Position numbers and translations under genes: made by a program. 64,000 nt of DNA from Cuniculiplasma sp052315415 (GTDB lineage Archaea > Thermoplasmatota > Thermoplasmata > Thermoplasmatales > Thermoplasmataceae), in the NCBI GenBank assembly GCA_052315415.1, contig JBLSDH010000004.1, forward strand, positions 1 to 64,000. Direction: 5' to 3'. This document shows, piece after piece, positions 1 through 8,187 of this stretch. The notes under the pieces were generated by a model. It did not search any database, was not told where the DNA came from, and saw nothing but the letters and a program-made list of their open reading frames with translations. Within the stretch, counting starts at the first letter, position 1; each line of letters starts with the position of its first letter.

Positions 1-39
1 ACTCTCTATTTTTCCCAATATTACCACCTTCAAATACAT
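1..39 (-). CDS. Start of a second copy of the 87-aa membrane protein (partial)
   Basis: An ATG at 37-39 on the minus strand opens a frame whose 13 visible codons are identical to the start of the 112-375 gene (MYLKVVILGKIES). It runs out of the window. It is expected to be a paralogue or a truncated duplicate produced by the 336-bp tandem duplication. Confidence 0.5.
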   Translation of the reverse strand, partial: MYLKVVILGKIES

Positions 40-95
40 TGATTCATTATTGGTTCAAACCCGGGAGCAGGATTTGTATTTAATAGAGGATAATG
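1..95. repeat. Direct repeat copy A (left edge), partner at 337-431
   Basis: These 95 bases recur at 337-431 with an offset of 336 nt and three mismatches (positions 77, 84, 94). Read on the minus strand the copy contains the last 21 or so codons of the 366-1244 gene (ending in PAPGFEP then MNQCI and a stop) and the first 13 codons of the 112-375 gene. It therefore marks a tandem duplication of a 336-bp unit that continues off the left edge. Confidence 0.9.
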
Positions 96-111
96 TTCAG
101 AATATAAAGCA

Positions 112-375
112 TTATTGATTAGGCTTATCTATCCATTTTACACCGAATAATGAGTAGAGCATAATAAACATAGAACCTATTAGTAATATTGAATAGATCT
201 TTACCGAAATTACATATGAAAGTTCTTCGTTAAGCAGAATGGCTAAAAAACAAATTATAGCCGCACTGGCCACAATAGAGAAAATGATTCGGTTTCTTCT
301 GTTCCATTTTGCTCTTATTATAAAATGTGAAATGAAACTCTCTATTTTTCCCAATATTACCACCTTCAAATACAT
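112..375 (-). CDS. Small membrane protein, unknown function
   Basis: 87 codons with two predicted transmembrane segments (around residues 29-48 and 57-77) after a basic N-terminus, ending in a short hydrophilic tail. The ATG overlaps the end of the upstream 292-residue gene by 10 nt, so the two are probably co-transcribed. I do not recognise a family. The start of the gene lies inside the duplicated 95-nt segment and a second start is present at the window edge. Confidence 0.55.
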   Translation of the reverse strand: MYLKVVILGKIESFISHFIIRAKWNRRNRIIFSIVASAAIICFLAILLNEELSYVISVKIYSILLIGSMFIMLYSLFGVKWIDKPNQ

Positions 376-431
376 TGATTCATTATTGGTTCAAACCCGG
401 GAGCAGGATTTGAATTTAAGAGAGGATAAGG
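337..431. repeat. Direct repeat copy B, partner at 1-95
   Basis: Second copy of the 95-nt repeat. It spans the junction between the end of the 292-residue gene and the start of the 87-residue gene on the minus strand. It contains the 14-mer TGGTTCAAACCCGG, which also occurs in the T-arm of the tRNA-Phe gene at 62417-62489; whether this is meaningful is unclear, since the flanks do not form a T-stem. Confidence 0.9.
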
Positions 432-1244
432 AACATTTACTGTAATGAACCACAGGTTTATGGTGACATAACCCACTCCGAAATAGATTCCTTGATAACC
501 TCCCATAGCGTCAATAAATTGCAGAACTGCTGCCGTAATTGACAAAGCCACAAATGCATAAAAAAAAGCTGTTTCTAAAGCATCAGCTGAAATGCCCAAC
601 AAACCTGCTATTAATGGAGAAGCCTTACGAACTAAACTAGTTAGCACATACGCAACACCACCTGTTCCCGGGAGACCTATATAAGTTATCAATCTTTCAG
701 TGTTTTCCTGATTGAATGATAGTATGAATGCATTATTGGGGCCTATTTCATCTGTCCAACACAGTATTTTTCCAAAATTTATGTTTTCTTTGTGTATTCT
801 TCCTCCTACTCCTCCTGTATCTGATATTTTTGCCCTCGTTATATTAAAACTGCTTGTTAATTTTAGAACTTCGATTTTTTTGTTTGTAATGGAGACAAAT
901 GAAGATGAAAAAATTGCTCCTTTGTAATAAACAGATTCCTTTATTCCCAGATCACATTTTGGCTTTGTTTTTAATATATAATATGTTAAGTGGATACTAA
1001 TATATGGATCAATATTTTCAGTAATCTGTTTTGCATCAACCATTTTGTTTTCCCTAATGATTGATCTTTCAATCATTAAATTTGAATTGTTTATATTTGA
1101 TAAATGTTTTACTCCTGGTAAAGTAATTTCAGAATCACTTGCAACATGACTATTCTGAACAGTTGCAGGTTGAATACCTGTGCCTAACAAAATCACAACA
1201 ATCATTATAGCTGTTATTTCCAATAAAGATAGTTTTAAATTCAT
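366..1244 (-). CDS. Secreted or membrane-anchored protein, unknown function
   Basis: 292 residues. Residues 5-25 form a signal-like hydrophobic segment; the middle (about 30-190) is hydrophilic and extracellular in character; the C-terminal third has two or three hydrophobic segments rich in Gly and Ala (about 200-275). No catalytic motif or known family is recognised. The start codon at 1244 is followed upstream by a very AT-rich stretch with many TATA-like sequences. The last residues (PAPGFEP) come from DNA resembling a tRNA T-arm and are part of a tandem repeat, so the C-terminus may have been rebuilt by recombination. Confidence 0.6.
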   Translation of the reverse strand: MNLKLSLLEITAIMIVVILLGTGIQPATVQNSHVASDSEITLPGVKHLSNINNSNLMIERSIIRENKMVDAKQITENIDPYISIHLTYYILKTKPKCDLGIKESVYYKGAIFSSSFVSITNKKIEVLKLTSSFNITRAKISDTGGVGGRIHKENINFGKILCWTDEIGPNNAFILSFNQENTERLITYIGLPGTGGVAYVLTSLVRKASPLIAGLLGISADALETAFFYAFVALSITAAVLQFIDAMGGYQGIYFGVGYVTINLWFITVNVPYPLLNSNPAPGFEPIMNQCI

Positions 1245-1679
1245 ATTAAGGAAGTAATGTTTTTAGATATATATATATATATATATTTATTATTTATATA
1301 TGACATTAAAACTAAACAATCTGAAAACGTAATACTAAAGCTAAAAAGATAACTACTTTAAAAGTCAGTTCTGAACATAAGTATTTCAGTTGCATTTTTT
1401 ATTTTCAATACGGTGAAAATTCTTATTGTAAAATAGCAGGAGAGTATAACTAAGGATTAAATTGGATATAACTTACTTGAATCAATTCAATTAACACATA
1501 TTAGTTTAATCTCATGAAACAATTGAATATATTCACAGATCACATATTTGATTAATTCATTCTAAATACTGTAATATTATGCAAAGTTTCCATTTCAAGC
1601 ATTTCAAGTGGAAACGTGTAAATATTAATGACATGTATTAACACACCTGTCCATGATGGATGGTTCACCTGAACCTGTT
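1245..1679. other. AT-rich intergenic stretch, no gene seen
   Basis: About 435 bases with stops in all frames and no recognisable coding remnant. A perfect alternating AT tract lies at about 1267-1286, immediately upstream of the minus-strand 292-residue gene, and probably overlaps its promoter. A good promoter cannot be singled out because the whole stretch is TATA-like. Confidence 0.6.
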
Positions 1680-1920
1680 AAGAAAACTTAGTTTATGATG
1701 AAAGTAGACCATGGAGAGAATATGGAAATCAAATCGATAGGAATGAACTATTATCTGTATGTTGCAGGGGAGTATGGAACAAATAGCAAAACAAATGAAA
1801 AAAAGAACGTTATCATGGTATCTATAATTTACAAACAAATAATTTGGATAGAAATCTACGTTGCTTATGGATGAGCATTTTGAAATCTTTATTGAGGACG
1901 GTCTCAGGATGTTCAAATAA
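1680..1920 (+). pseudogene. vapBC remnant, paralogous to 4398-4984
   Basis: The end (1867-1920) reads MDEHFEIFIEDGL then RMFK and a stop, nearly identical in DNA to the last 18 codons of the intact vapC at 4931-4984. The opening (about 1681-1705) resembles the vapB segment coding for KKSVYDE. The middle is shortened and broken. It is a decayed second copy of the vapBC pair and, like the intact copy, ends 7-8 nt left of a tRNA-derived repeat. Confidence 0.7.
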
Positions 1921-1927
1921 TTTTAGA

Positions 1928-1967
1928 ATGGACGGGCAAGTATTTGATTAAAATTTTAAGCTAATAC
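1928..1967 (+). repeat. tRNA-Ala-derived repeat, copy 7 (most distant)
   Basis: About 39 nt. The left half resembles the end of the tRNA-Ala gene (TGGAC then GGGCAAGTATTTGA, about five mismatches in 19); the right half TTAAAATTTTAAGCTAATAC keeps the arm shared by all copies. It lies just after the vapC remnant. Together with the 4993 copy and the flanking vapC tails it forms a roughly 100-bp near-identical block (1867-1967 versus 4931-5031). Confidence 0.85.
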
Positions 1968-2051
1968 GATGATCTCTGATTAACGATAAAGGTTCGATGT
2001 AAAGATAGAATTTAACCGTAATATGTTTATGTAGTATAAAGATCAAAATTC

Positions 2052-2288
2052 ACGGTCAAAACAACCATTAACCTTGATGATGACATATATGCATAAATAG
2101 TTAAGGAATCCAGAGAAAAGTACGGTAGCACAAAGAATATTTCTAAAATCATAAATCGGCATCTGAGGAGCCGGATTAACTCTACAGGAAAGGGTAAGAG
2201 CAGAATCACTTTCAAGGTTATTGAGAATTTTTCATCACTTGACGCAGACAGTGAAATAAGGGCTGGATGGGAGGAGAACAACAAATGA
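2052..2288 (+). pseudogene. Antitoxin (VapB-like) pseudogene
   Basis: A single frame reads VKTTINLDDDIYA, stop, IVKESREKYGSTKNISKIIN, then a basic stretch, ending at a TGA that overlaps the next ATG (2285-2288). The usual ATG is ACG at 2052-2054 and there is an in-frame TAA at 2094-2096. The pattern of a short beta strand followed by two helices and an acidic C-terminus fits a ribbon-helix-helix type VapB-like antitoxin. The 4-nt overlap with the PIN-domain frame supports a former toxin-antitoxin pair. Confidence 0.7.
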
Positions 2289-2692
2289 GAGTGTATATAA
2301 ACACAAATGTTCTGGTGTATGATACCATAGAGAATCCGCCACACCAAACCAGTGCAAATGAGCTTATGGATAGTTCCAATGATCCCATAATAAATTTGCT
2401 CTCAATTGTTGAACTTAGTTTTGTGCTTCCAAGATATGGAATAGATAATAATAATGTCAGAAAGAAAATTGATGAATTATTGCATAGTGAATATTTCACC
2501 AAATCCTGGCTTTCTGGAAAGACAATAGAGAAGGTAACCAATTTAATGGTTGAAAACAAGCTCAGCTTCTGAGATTTTAATGACTGGATAATAGAATAAG
2601 ATGCATATTCGTGAAAGACATCTTTGGTCACATTTGACAAAATATTATATAATGAATACAAGAACCTTGGCATTCAAGTTATTGAGATATAG
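2285..2692 (+). pseudogene. PIN-domain toxin (VapC-like) pseudogene
   Basis: Starts MRVYINTNVLVYD, matching the first PIN motif but with Asn where the catalytic Asp is expected. A stop follows after 96 codons, and the frame continues beyond it with DFNDWIIE, more stops, then LVTFDK and YKNLGIQVIEI before a final TAG at 2690-2692. Length and order fit a whole VapC (about 135 codons) broken by several nonsense changes. It ends directly beside the degenerate repeat at 2695. Confidence 0.75.
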
Positions 2693-2694
2693 TT

Positions 2695-2734
2695 TGATGA
2701 AAATTTGGATTTAATTAATGTTTCAAGCCAATAC
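2695..2734 (+). repeat. tRNA-Ala-derived repeat, copy 6 (degenerate)
   Basis: Only the right part is well kept: GGATTTAATTAATGTTTCAAG then CCAATAC (2707-2734) matches the common arm with a few changes. The first 12 nt no longer match the tRNA end. Its place right after a PIN pseudogene matches the arrangement of the other copies. Confidence 0.6.
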
Positions 2735-2794
2735 TATGATTAATTGATTTTAGTAAGCTCGGCCATTAATATGTATCACATCCTAAATTGTTTT

Positions 2795-3037
2795 CTAAAT
2801 TTTCCGCATTAAATATTCTTCTACAGAATTGAGTGGTCCGTGTTTTCCAGTTAATCTCGTAATGAATTTTTTAGCCACATCTTCTATTGCCTAATATCTT
2901 CTTATTACAATAGATATAATGCTTTCAATTGTGCCTTTTTCTATAATTGGTACCCCAAAAGACTTAAATAGTATTTCCCTAGCTTTGGTTAGGTCCTCGT
3001 CACTCTCCACTATATTGAATGCCAGTAACTCATCCAT
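2795..3037 (-). pseudogene. Decayed small gene, unknown (downstream partner)
   Basis: 81 codons in one frame from ATG 3037, starting MDELLAFNIVESDEDLTKAR, with a single in-frame TAG at 2891-2893 and ending EEYLMRKI. The amino-acid composition is that of a real acidic/helical protein rather than random AT-rich DNA. It follows the frame at 3041-3202 by three bases, so the two look like a former bicistron. No family recognised; a toxin-antitoxin or regulator pair is possible but not shown. Confidence 0.5.
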
Positions 3038-3040
3038 TAC

Positions 3041-3202
3041 TCACGCACATCCTTGACTATGAGCCTGTTCTAATCCGCTGACAATTTTGGCTTTTTATTG
3101 ATCTAATTTTTCACTATTAAGGATACTAACCTTGATCGTTCTATACTCAATCAATTTAATACGATTCTTTGAATCTGGCGATTCTTCAGTAGGTTTTAAC
3201 AT
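3041..3202 (-). pseudogene. Decayed small gene, unknown (upstream partner)
   Basis: Frame from ATG 3202 reading MLKPTEESPDSKNRIKLIEY then TIKVSILNSEKLDQ, one internal stop, and KAKIVSGLEQAHSQGCA before TGA at 3041-3043. It sits just upstream of 2795-3037 on the same strand. Identity unknown. Confidence 0.4.
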
Positions 3203-3499
3203 GCTTACTAACCTAACGCATACTCCTTTTTTTATTTATATTCTTTGCTATCATTGCTACATGCTTAATATACGAATTCTGATATTCACCGAACATAAAA
3301 ATACTGAAGAATGTGGAGTTTTCTAGATTCAAGAGCTGTATCATAATGACACATCTCACACGAACAATCCAAGGTAGTGTATCATCTTTCTCGGTTTTTT
3401 TCTAAATCTGTGATTTGTATAACTGTACTACTCTTTCAAAGGACTTTCTTTTTCCTCGACAATCAACGAAATGATTTCTATATGGTTCATCTTAAACAA

Positions 3500-3720
3500 A
3501 AGAGATCATCCTGGCTAAATTTCAACAAATCATGAATTAACAAGTCTTTTCATAGTTTCATATATTTTATTTCCTGGAATATGATTATGTGGTGAATATC
3601 AGATACAATGGCAACATCATTATTGATCAGACATTCTATGATCTTTGCCTCGTTTACGGACAATCCCATTTTTATCAGATGATCTAGTAAGTCTGCTATT
3701 GTTACACCAAAAGTGAACAA
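3500..3720 (-). pseudogene. TrmB-type HTH regulator remnant
   Basis: On the minus strand the frame gives LLDHLIKMGLSVNEAKIIECL then NDVAIVSDIHHI; after a one-base shift it continues HIPGNKIYETMKRLVNS, stop, FVEI. This is the winged-helix pattern of the TrmB sugar-type regulator family, whose hallmark is IPRxKIYE followed by a leucine helix and a short wing. At least one frameshift and one stop make it non-functional. The effector domain is missing. Confidence 0.65.
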
Positions 3721-3985
3721 TTTACAATAAGATATCTAAAACATAACTGTGAAATGCCATTGGATGATAAAAATGAAGAATCACGGAGATAAACCTATAA
3801 AATTAATCGAACATGGAAAAACAAACTATAATGTGAGGATTCGAAAGGTAAACTTTTTCTTTCTTTCCATTCTGATTGAACAGTTCTGGCTGGGAATTAC
3901 AATTAATCCCGAGATGAACATATCGATGAAACACATTGGAGCAATTTAGTCTATACTGTAGTTTGGAGTTCACTTTGATTTTGTT

Positions 3986-4282
3986 ATGGTACACATCATT
4001 AATGGATTTATCATTCTTTTAGTATTTCTAGTATTCCTTGTCATTAGTTTTAAAACTCAGTTATTGTCAATAAGAATATGTGCGATTGTAATCCTTGCTG
4101 GAGTAATTGGTGAAATAGAAAACGGAATCTTGTTCTAAATGTCTGGATAATTCTTCGTTTGGTCCATAGGAATGGCAATCCGGGCTATCACTTTCATGAT
4201 AGTTTCTGCAATCAGTCTATAAGGAATTGGCATAAGAATAGAAATCAAGACATCTATTGGCATTGTTTTCTGCCTTTAAATG
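3986..4282 (+). pseudogene. Decayed small membrane protein
   Basis: From ATG 3986 a hydrophobic frame of 50 codons (FIILLVFLVFLVISFK, then ICAIVILAGVIGEIENGILF) ends at TAA 4136. The same frame continues after stops with FFVWSIGMAIRAITFMIVSAISL and GIGIRIEI. Three hydrophobic segments separated by stops suggest a broken multi-pass protein. Family not recognised; it could also be chance hydrophobicity of AT-rich DNA. Confidence 0.4.
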
Positions 4283-4357
4283 CATTGGTGGTGGCGTTGT
4301 CAAAACATTTAACAGATCCTTAAAATCAGAATGCGTAAGGCAATTTTAACCTCATCC

Positions 4358-4397
4358 GTATAAAAGTATAAATAATGTTTAAACATAAACATATGTT
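4358..4397 (+). promoter_or_regulatory. vapBC promoter with two palindromic operator-like sites
   Basis: TATA-like DNA (GTATAAAAGTATAAATAA) is followed by a perfect 12-nt palindrome ATGTTTAAACAT (4375-4386) and a perfect 10-nt palindrome AACATATGTT (4388-4397) that touches the vapB ATG. Both are built from ATGTT/AACAT half-sites. This is what would be expected of an autoregulatory operator for the antitoxin or the toxin-antitoxin complex. Confidence 0.65.
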
Positions 4398-4610
4398 ATG
4401 TCAAAAACCATAACCATTAAGAAATCAGTTTATGATGAACTATTAGGGTGTAAAAAAGAAAACGAAAGCTTCAGTGAACTTCTTCACAGACTTGTTAAAT
4501 CACAGAACAAAAAAGAAATGCTTTTGTCTCTACGTGGAAGCATGGAATTTGAAAACAAGAATGAGTTTATGGCGGGAATAAAAGATAAAAGGTGGGAGAG
4601 GAGAAATTGA
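4398..4610 (+). CDS. vapB: VapB-type antitoxin
   Basis: 70 residues beginning MSKTITIKKSVYDEL with ESFSELLHRLV, the signature of the archaeal VapB antitoxin group that accompanies PIN toxins (DUF217/COG1753-like). The N-terminus would bind DNA, the C-terminus would block the toxin. It overlaps vapC by up to 19 nt, implying translational coupling. The promoter carries two palindromes. A decayed paralogue lies at 1680-1920. Appears intact. Confidence 0.85.
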   Translation: MSKTITIKKSVYDELLGCKKENESFSELLHRLVKSQNKKEMLLSLRGSMEFENKNEFMAGIKDKRWERRN

Positions 4611-4984
4611 TTCTTCTGGACACCGATGTTATTATAGAGATAATGAACAAGAAATCAAGCATAGGCAAGGTATTCATGGACAAAATTATGGAAAGTGGAG
4701 AAGAATATTGCACGAGTTCAGTCAACATGCATGAGTTACTTTATGGCATACAAAAATACTCAAAGGACTCTCGCCTAATCGTGCAGATGACAACACTGGA
4801 ATACACTAAAAAAGATAGTGAACTGTCTGCCCTGTTAGAACTAAGTGCGGAAAGAAAAGGAAAGTCAGTTCCAAGAATGGACGCTATTATTGCGTCAATA
4901 GCAATTAATAACGGCTGCTCGCTTTATACCATGGATGAGCATTTTGAAATCTTTATTGAGGACGGTCTCAAGATTTTCAAATAA
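4592..4984 (+). CDS. vapC: VapC toxin, PIN-domain ribonuclease
   Basis: About 130 residues with the PIN acidic set: LLDTDVI near the start, the Glu of NMHELLYG near residue 48, RMDAIIA near residue 96 and the Asp of TMDEHF near residue 114. PIN toxins of this family cut RNA with bound metal ions. Start is GTG 4592 or TTG 4607, the latter giving a 2-nt overlap with the vapB stop. The gene ends 8 nt before a tRNA-derived repeat. All key residues are present, so it is likely functional. Confidence 0.88.
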   Translation: MGEEKLILLDTDVIIEIMNKKSSIGKVFMDKIMESGEEYCTSSVNMHELLYGIQKYSKDSRLIVQMTTLEYTKKDSELSALLELSAERKGKSVPRMDAIIASIAINNGCSLYTMDEHFEIFIEDGLKIFK

Positions 4985-4992
4985 AGTTAAAA

Positions 4993-5031
4993 TGGACAAG
5001 TTAGGATTTGATTAAAGTTTTAAGCGAATAC
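4993..5031 (+). repeat. tRNA-Ala-derived repeat, copy 5
   Basis: TGGACAAGTTAGGATTTGA (four mismatches to the tRNA end) followed by the arm TTAAAGTTTTAAGCGAATAC, which is identical to the arm of the 12139 copy. It lies 8 nt after vapC. Confidence 0.9.
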
Positions 5032-5097
5032 CGTAATTTAAGACATAAGAACCTAATTTTCTTATGAGCAGTTCTAATAACCCTCTCATTAAACACC

Positions 5098-6057
5098 TAA
5101 CTTTTATTCATGAAACACCCATGTTAAAGTATTGGTGGCCTTCTTGTTCATGCGTTGAAAGAGAAATACAATTCAATGAAGATAAACGATCCATTGGTAT
5201 CCATTAAGAATGCCATTGACTGGGATGCATTTACACCCTATTGAATTCTCTGTATCACAATGATACAGATAATTGTGGAAGGCCAAACATACCTGTGAAA
5301 ACCAAGATCAAGGTACTGTTCTCACATAGCATGTTCAACATGGTTGATGAGCAGTCTGAAACACTCATAAAATATAGAATTTCATTCATAAACTTTCTTG
5401 ATTTTCCTGATCAGTTCCAGGATGCTAAGACCATATGGTTATTCAGGGAAAAATTATCCAGAACAGGAAGATATCGAATCATATGGAATGAGTTACAGAG
5501 AAAGCTTGAATTGAAAGGCATCAGGGTGAAAAAAGGTTCAGCTCAGGATGCAACATTCATAACGTCAGGTCCTAGACATTTGAAGCATGATGAACAATGA
5601 GCAGAAGGAAATACAAGAAGTTCAAAGGATTGATCATTCACCAAGAAAAACAAAAAAATTCTTCTATACAGGATAAACACAATTGTTGATGACAACATTC
5701 CTTTTCCAGTTATAAGATCCTATGCTGTCACAACAGCAAAGGATCATTACACAACAATCGATCTTTCAAAAAGAGGAATCACAGTGTACAGAGACAAAGG
5801 ATACTTCGAACATGATCCAAAGGGAATAGATGGCACAATGGATCGATCCGTAAAGAATCATAAATTATCAATTGAATCCATAAGGAGGAATCTGGTGATA
5901 TCAAGAAAGAGATCACTTGTGTAATATCCATATGCAATCATGAAAAGAGTATTTCATTTTTCACTTGTCATGGTTACAAAATTGAGAAGAGAGGGTGAAG
6001 TTCATGTTTGCATGTTTTGCTTACAATGTACTTGCATTGAAGATCATCAATGGATAG
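5098..6057 (+). mobile_element. IS5-family transposase, inactivated
   Basis: Fragments in shifting frames reconstruct one IS5-type DDE transposase: N-terminal LLNSLYHNDTDNCGRPNIPV and FPDAKTIW-like LFREKLSRTGR (open 5241-5600), then the first catalytic region SAQDATFI, YKKFKGLIIHQ, the second region VYRDKGYF, and the end YPYAIMKRVFH and KFMFACFAYNVLALKIING with TAG at 6055-6057. The catalytic Glu before YPYA is replaced by TAA (5922-5924), consistent with GAA to TAA. At least three frameshifts are present. I did not find clear terminal inverted repeats. Confidence 0.8.
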
Positions 6058-6227
6058 CATTAGCTATCAGATATTCAAGAAATTTTAGGGGAAAAAATGA
6101 TAAAAAGAGATAATTAAGAAATTAAACAGTCAAAAAGAGCTTGATTTTCAGGTGTAATCTGGAAGTTATTCAGAAAATTTACAGAACGAGGTAGAAAATA
6201 AAAACCTTTTATATATTTCTGCATTTT

Positions 6228-6689
6228 ATGAATAGGGAATTTTTCGGAAAAAAAGGACAATGTCAACGCTGGCTTCACCGATGAAGAAAAATTAGCTAGG
6301 GAAGAGAGAGCAAAGGAGATATATTCAATCAGAAAGAAATTATATAAACAGAATCCCGAGGAGTCTTAAAAAGAAGTAGTGTTTAAGATTTCAGAAATGG
6401 ATGAACCTGGTCGGTCAATTGCAACATACTTGCATGCTTTAATTAAGGGGGCAGATCCAAGACTCACTCCACGAACATTTTACAATATGCCATTTTATGA
6501 GAAAAATGGTTCAGTTCTTTTGTTTTTCAGGAAAAACTTAAGTTTAAAACGAGATATGCCCTAGTTGGTTTAAGTCATAAAGCGAACCTGGGCAACAGAA
6601 CCATATGGCTTACAGGTTTCGCAGTAGCAGAATGGAACCCGGATGCGGGGAAGAGGTTAAAGGAATTAATTTCAAAAGCAATTTCTTAG
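6228..6689 (+). pseudogene. DUF1801-like protein, pseudogene
   Basis: From ATG 6228, behind TATA-like DNA at about 6207-6217, pieces in different frames read FTDEEKLAREERAKEIYSIR, stop near 6367, FKISEMDEPGRSIATYLH, RTFYNMPFYEKNGSVLLFF, then after a shift near 6534 RYALVGLSHKANLGN, IWLTGFAVAEW and KRLKELISKAIS with TAG 6687. The pattern of a small GMPxYxxxG and a final LxxLxxKA helix fits the DUF1801/YdhG group. It is disabled by at least one stop and two shifts. Confidence 0.55.
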
Positions 6690-6894
6690 TCAAAATATAT
6701 CTCTCAGCCCGTGAATTAGAAACTTACCTTTTAATGTTTTAGGTTAACACTACTTTTCATGCCTTAGGTAGTTTTTAGATCTACGGCTATATTGAGGATA
6801 TTACGAGATTTACGTGTGAATTGTACAAATGGTTTTATATAGGTCCGATATGTGAAGTTAGGTAATATTGCTCATTATAGTAGATGCGAATCTA

Positions 6895-7212
6895 TTATAC
6901 TTGCTTAAGTAGCGAAAGTTTCTTTGTGAATTCGTCAAAGACCAAATTCCTTTTTTCAGGGGTCAATCGGAATACAGTTTTAATTATGGCACTATTTGTA
7001 ATAGTAAAGATATAATTCAACTTAATTACACTATCCTGGGCAGCTCCTTCACTTTTCAATATGCTTATACCACTCATTTTTGTGTTAGTTGTTATGCCTG
7101 CTATTACAATGTTCCCAAATTCCTCGAATAATATGAGGGCTGGTCGAATTTTAAAGTCATCTGAATCAGGGAATTTCACTCTTGTCAATATGACGTCTCC
7201 AGGTTCAGGCAT
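6895..7212 (-). CDS. MazF/PemK-type toxin
   Basis: 105 residues beginning MPEPGDVILTRVKFPDSDD with KIRPALIL, the N-terminal motif of the MazF/PemK/Kid family of ribosome-independent mRNA endonucleases, and later AGITTNTK and SVIKLNYIFTI, which match the usual strand pattern. The start overlaps the end of the antitoxin gene by 8 nt. The gene has no stop or shift and is probably active. It is separated from the left by decayed DNA of the IS5/DUF1801 stretch. Confidence 0.82.
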   Translation of the reverse strand: MPEPGDVILTRVKFPDSDDFKIRPALILFEEFGNIVIAGITTNTKMSGISILKSEGAAQDSVIKLNYIFTITNSAIIKTVFRLTPEKRNLVFDEFTKKLSLLKQV

Positions 7213-7429
7213 TTTCCCACCCAGAGTAGTCGCCCTCTCCCCATAACTCTTTCATCCTCTCTTCCTGAGCCTTTTGCACAAATGTTTTAAGTTCACTAAC
7301 CTCTCCTGCATTTTCTATAAGATTAAGAATTATCTCGCTATAGGTTTCCCGCCGATATCTTTTAAACTTTTTAAGTGCCTCTACAACCGACCTATCAAGT
7401 TGAATTGTTGTTACGCTAGATTTTGACAC
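7205..7429 (-). CDS. Ribbon-helix-helix antitoxin partner of the MazF-type toxin
   Basis: 74 residues: VTTIQLDRSVVEALKKFKRY then ETYSEIILNLIE is a classic ribbon-helix-helix DNA-binding start; the C-terminus (residues 45-74) is acidic and ends EGDYSGWENA, the toxin-binding type of tail. The start is GTG at 7429. It overlaps the toxin gene by 8 nt. An inverted repeat upstream is a candidate operator. Confidence 0.8.
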   Translation of the reverse strand: MSKSSVTTIQLDRSVVEALKKFKRYRRETYSEIILNLIENAGEVSELKTFVQKAQEERMKELWGEGDYSGWENA

Positions 7430-7439
7430 TATGTGTTAT

Positions 7440-7492
7440 CTATATTTTGTATATAATGTTTTATACCATCTACTATAGTTCTAATATAGTAC
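7440..7492 (-). promoter_or_regulatory. Promoter of the MazF-type pair with an inverted repeat
   Basis: On the minus strand a TATA-like segment (GGTATAAAAC region, about 7455-7470) lies upstream of the GTG start. Further upstream ACTATA (7472-7477) and TATAGT (7485-7490) form an inverted repeat with a 7-nt spacer, a plausible antitoxin binding site. Confidence 0.45.
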
Positions 7493-7659
7493 ATTAATAC
7501 TCGCCATTATATTATCTGTGATACAAATCGACCACAAGTAACTTGATTTCCTTAAATCACGCGTTATAAATTCTATTTTGAACCACTATTACGTTCAAGT
7601 TGAAAATAATGCATTGGATTTTATGCATTACATATAAAGAAATTCAGTTATAGCCAGGT

Positions 7660-7698
7660 TGGACCGATCGGGATTTGCTTAATTTATTAAGCGAATAC
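7660..7698 (+). repeat. tRNA-Ala-derived repeat, copy 4
   Basis: TGGACCGATCGGGATTTGC (two mismatches to the tRNA end) followed by TTAATTTATTAAGCGAATAC. It separates the MazF-type module from the transporter pseudogene module. Confidence 0.9.
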
Positions 7699-7839
7699 TA
7701 TGTCCATGATTTTTCGTTTTTCATAGCCTTTCATTTGTTGGATCTTTATAGGACAATTTTTCAATTGGTTTGTGCTTCTATAAGTATTCCTCAAAGAAAA
7801 ATTCAGGGTAAAAATCTCTCTTCTTATCAGTTTTCCTGA

Positions 7840-8085
7840 AAGCATAAGGAGGCAAAAAATGCCAAGATTACCGCTATGGCCTGAAAGATTTCTGCCATCC
7901 AGCCATATCTACCCCTTTAAAGGTTCAAGTATCTCCGCAATTGTCCTGAAAAGCGTAATCTTCACAGCTACGTTGTGGCCATGCACCACCTATAGAGAAA
8001 ATTCAGAGGCTTTGAACATAATTTCATTTATAACGAATTTCCCGTTATAACCTGATTCTATGTCTTTTAATTCAAATGTGTGCAT
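7840..8085 (-). pseudogene. ABC transporter ATP-binding subunit, 5' remnant
   Basis: From ATG 8085 the minus-strand frame reads MHTFELKDIESGYNGKFVIN, stop, then VVHGHNVAVKITLFRTIAEI and LEPLKG, stop, IWLDGRNLSG. The order is that of an ABC ATPase N-terminus: the Walker A loop, expected as GPNGxGKTT, has decayed to GHNVAVKIT. The Walker B and signature motifs are missing. It points the same way as the MFS remnant next to it. Confidence 0.7.
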
Positions 8086-8187
8086 ATTATTTCACCAATT
8101 TATACTGATTGTAAGAATTTGTGTCAAACGCTCACAATCATTTTTGATCCTTATTCTCAATACTGTTTTTCTTCCTAAAAGATTCTC

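Noticed and set aside
40..80. A tRNA gene at the left edge (TGGTTCAAACCCGG)
   Set aside because: Only the T-loop region looks tRNA-like; the flanks do not form T-stem or acceptor stem and no anticodon arm is present.
3749..3949. Plus-strand ORF of 66 codons as a gene
   Set aside because: Part of it (NPEMNIS and flanks) hints at a transposase fragment but it is too short and interrupted to name.
7859..8050. Plus-strand ORF of 63 codons
   Set aside because: Antisense shadow of the ABC ATPase remnant, which shows a decayed Walker A motif on the other strand.
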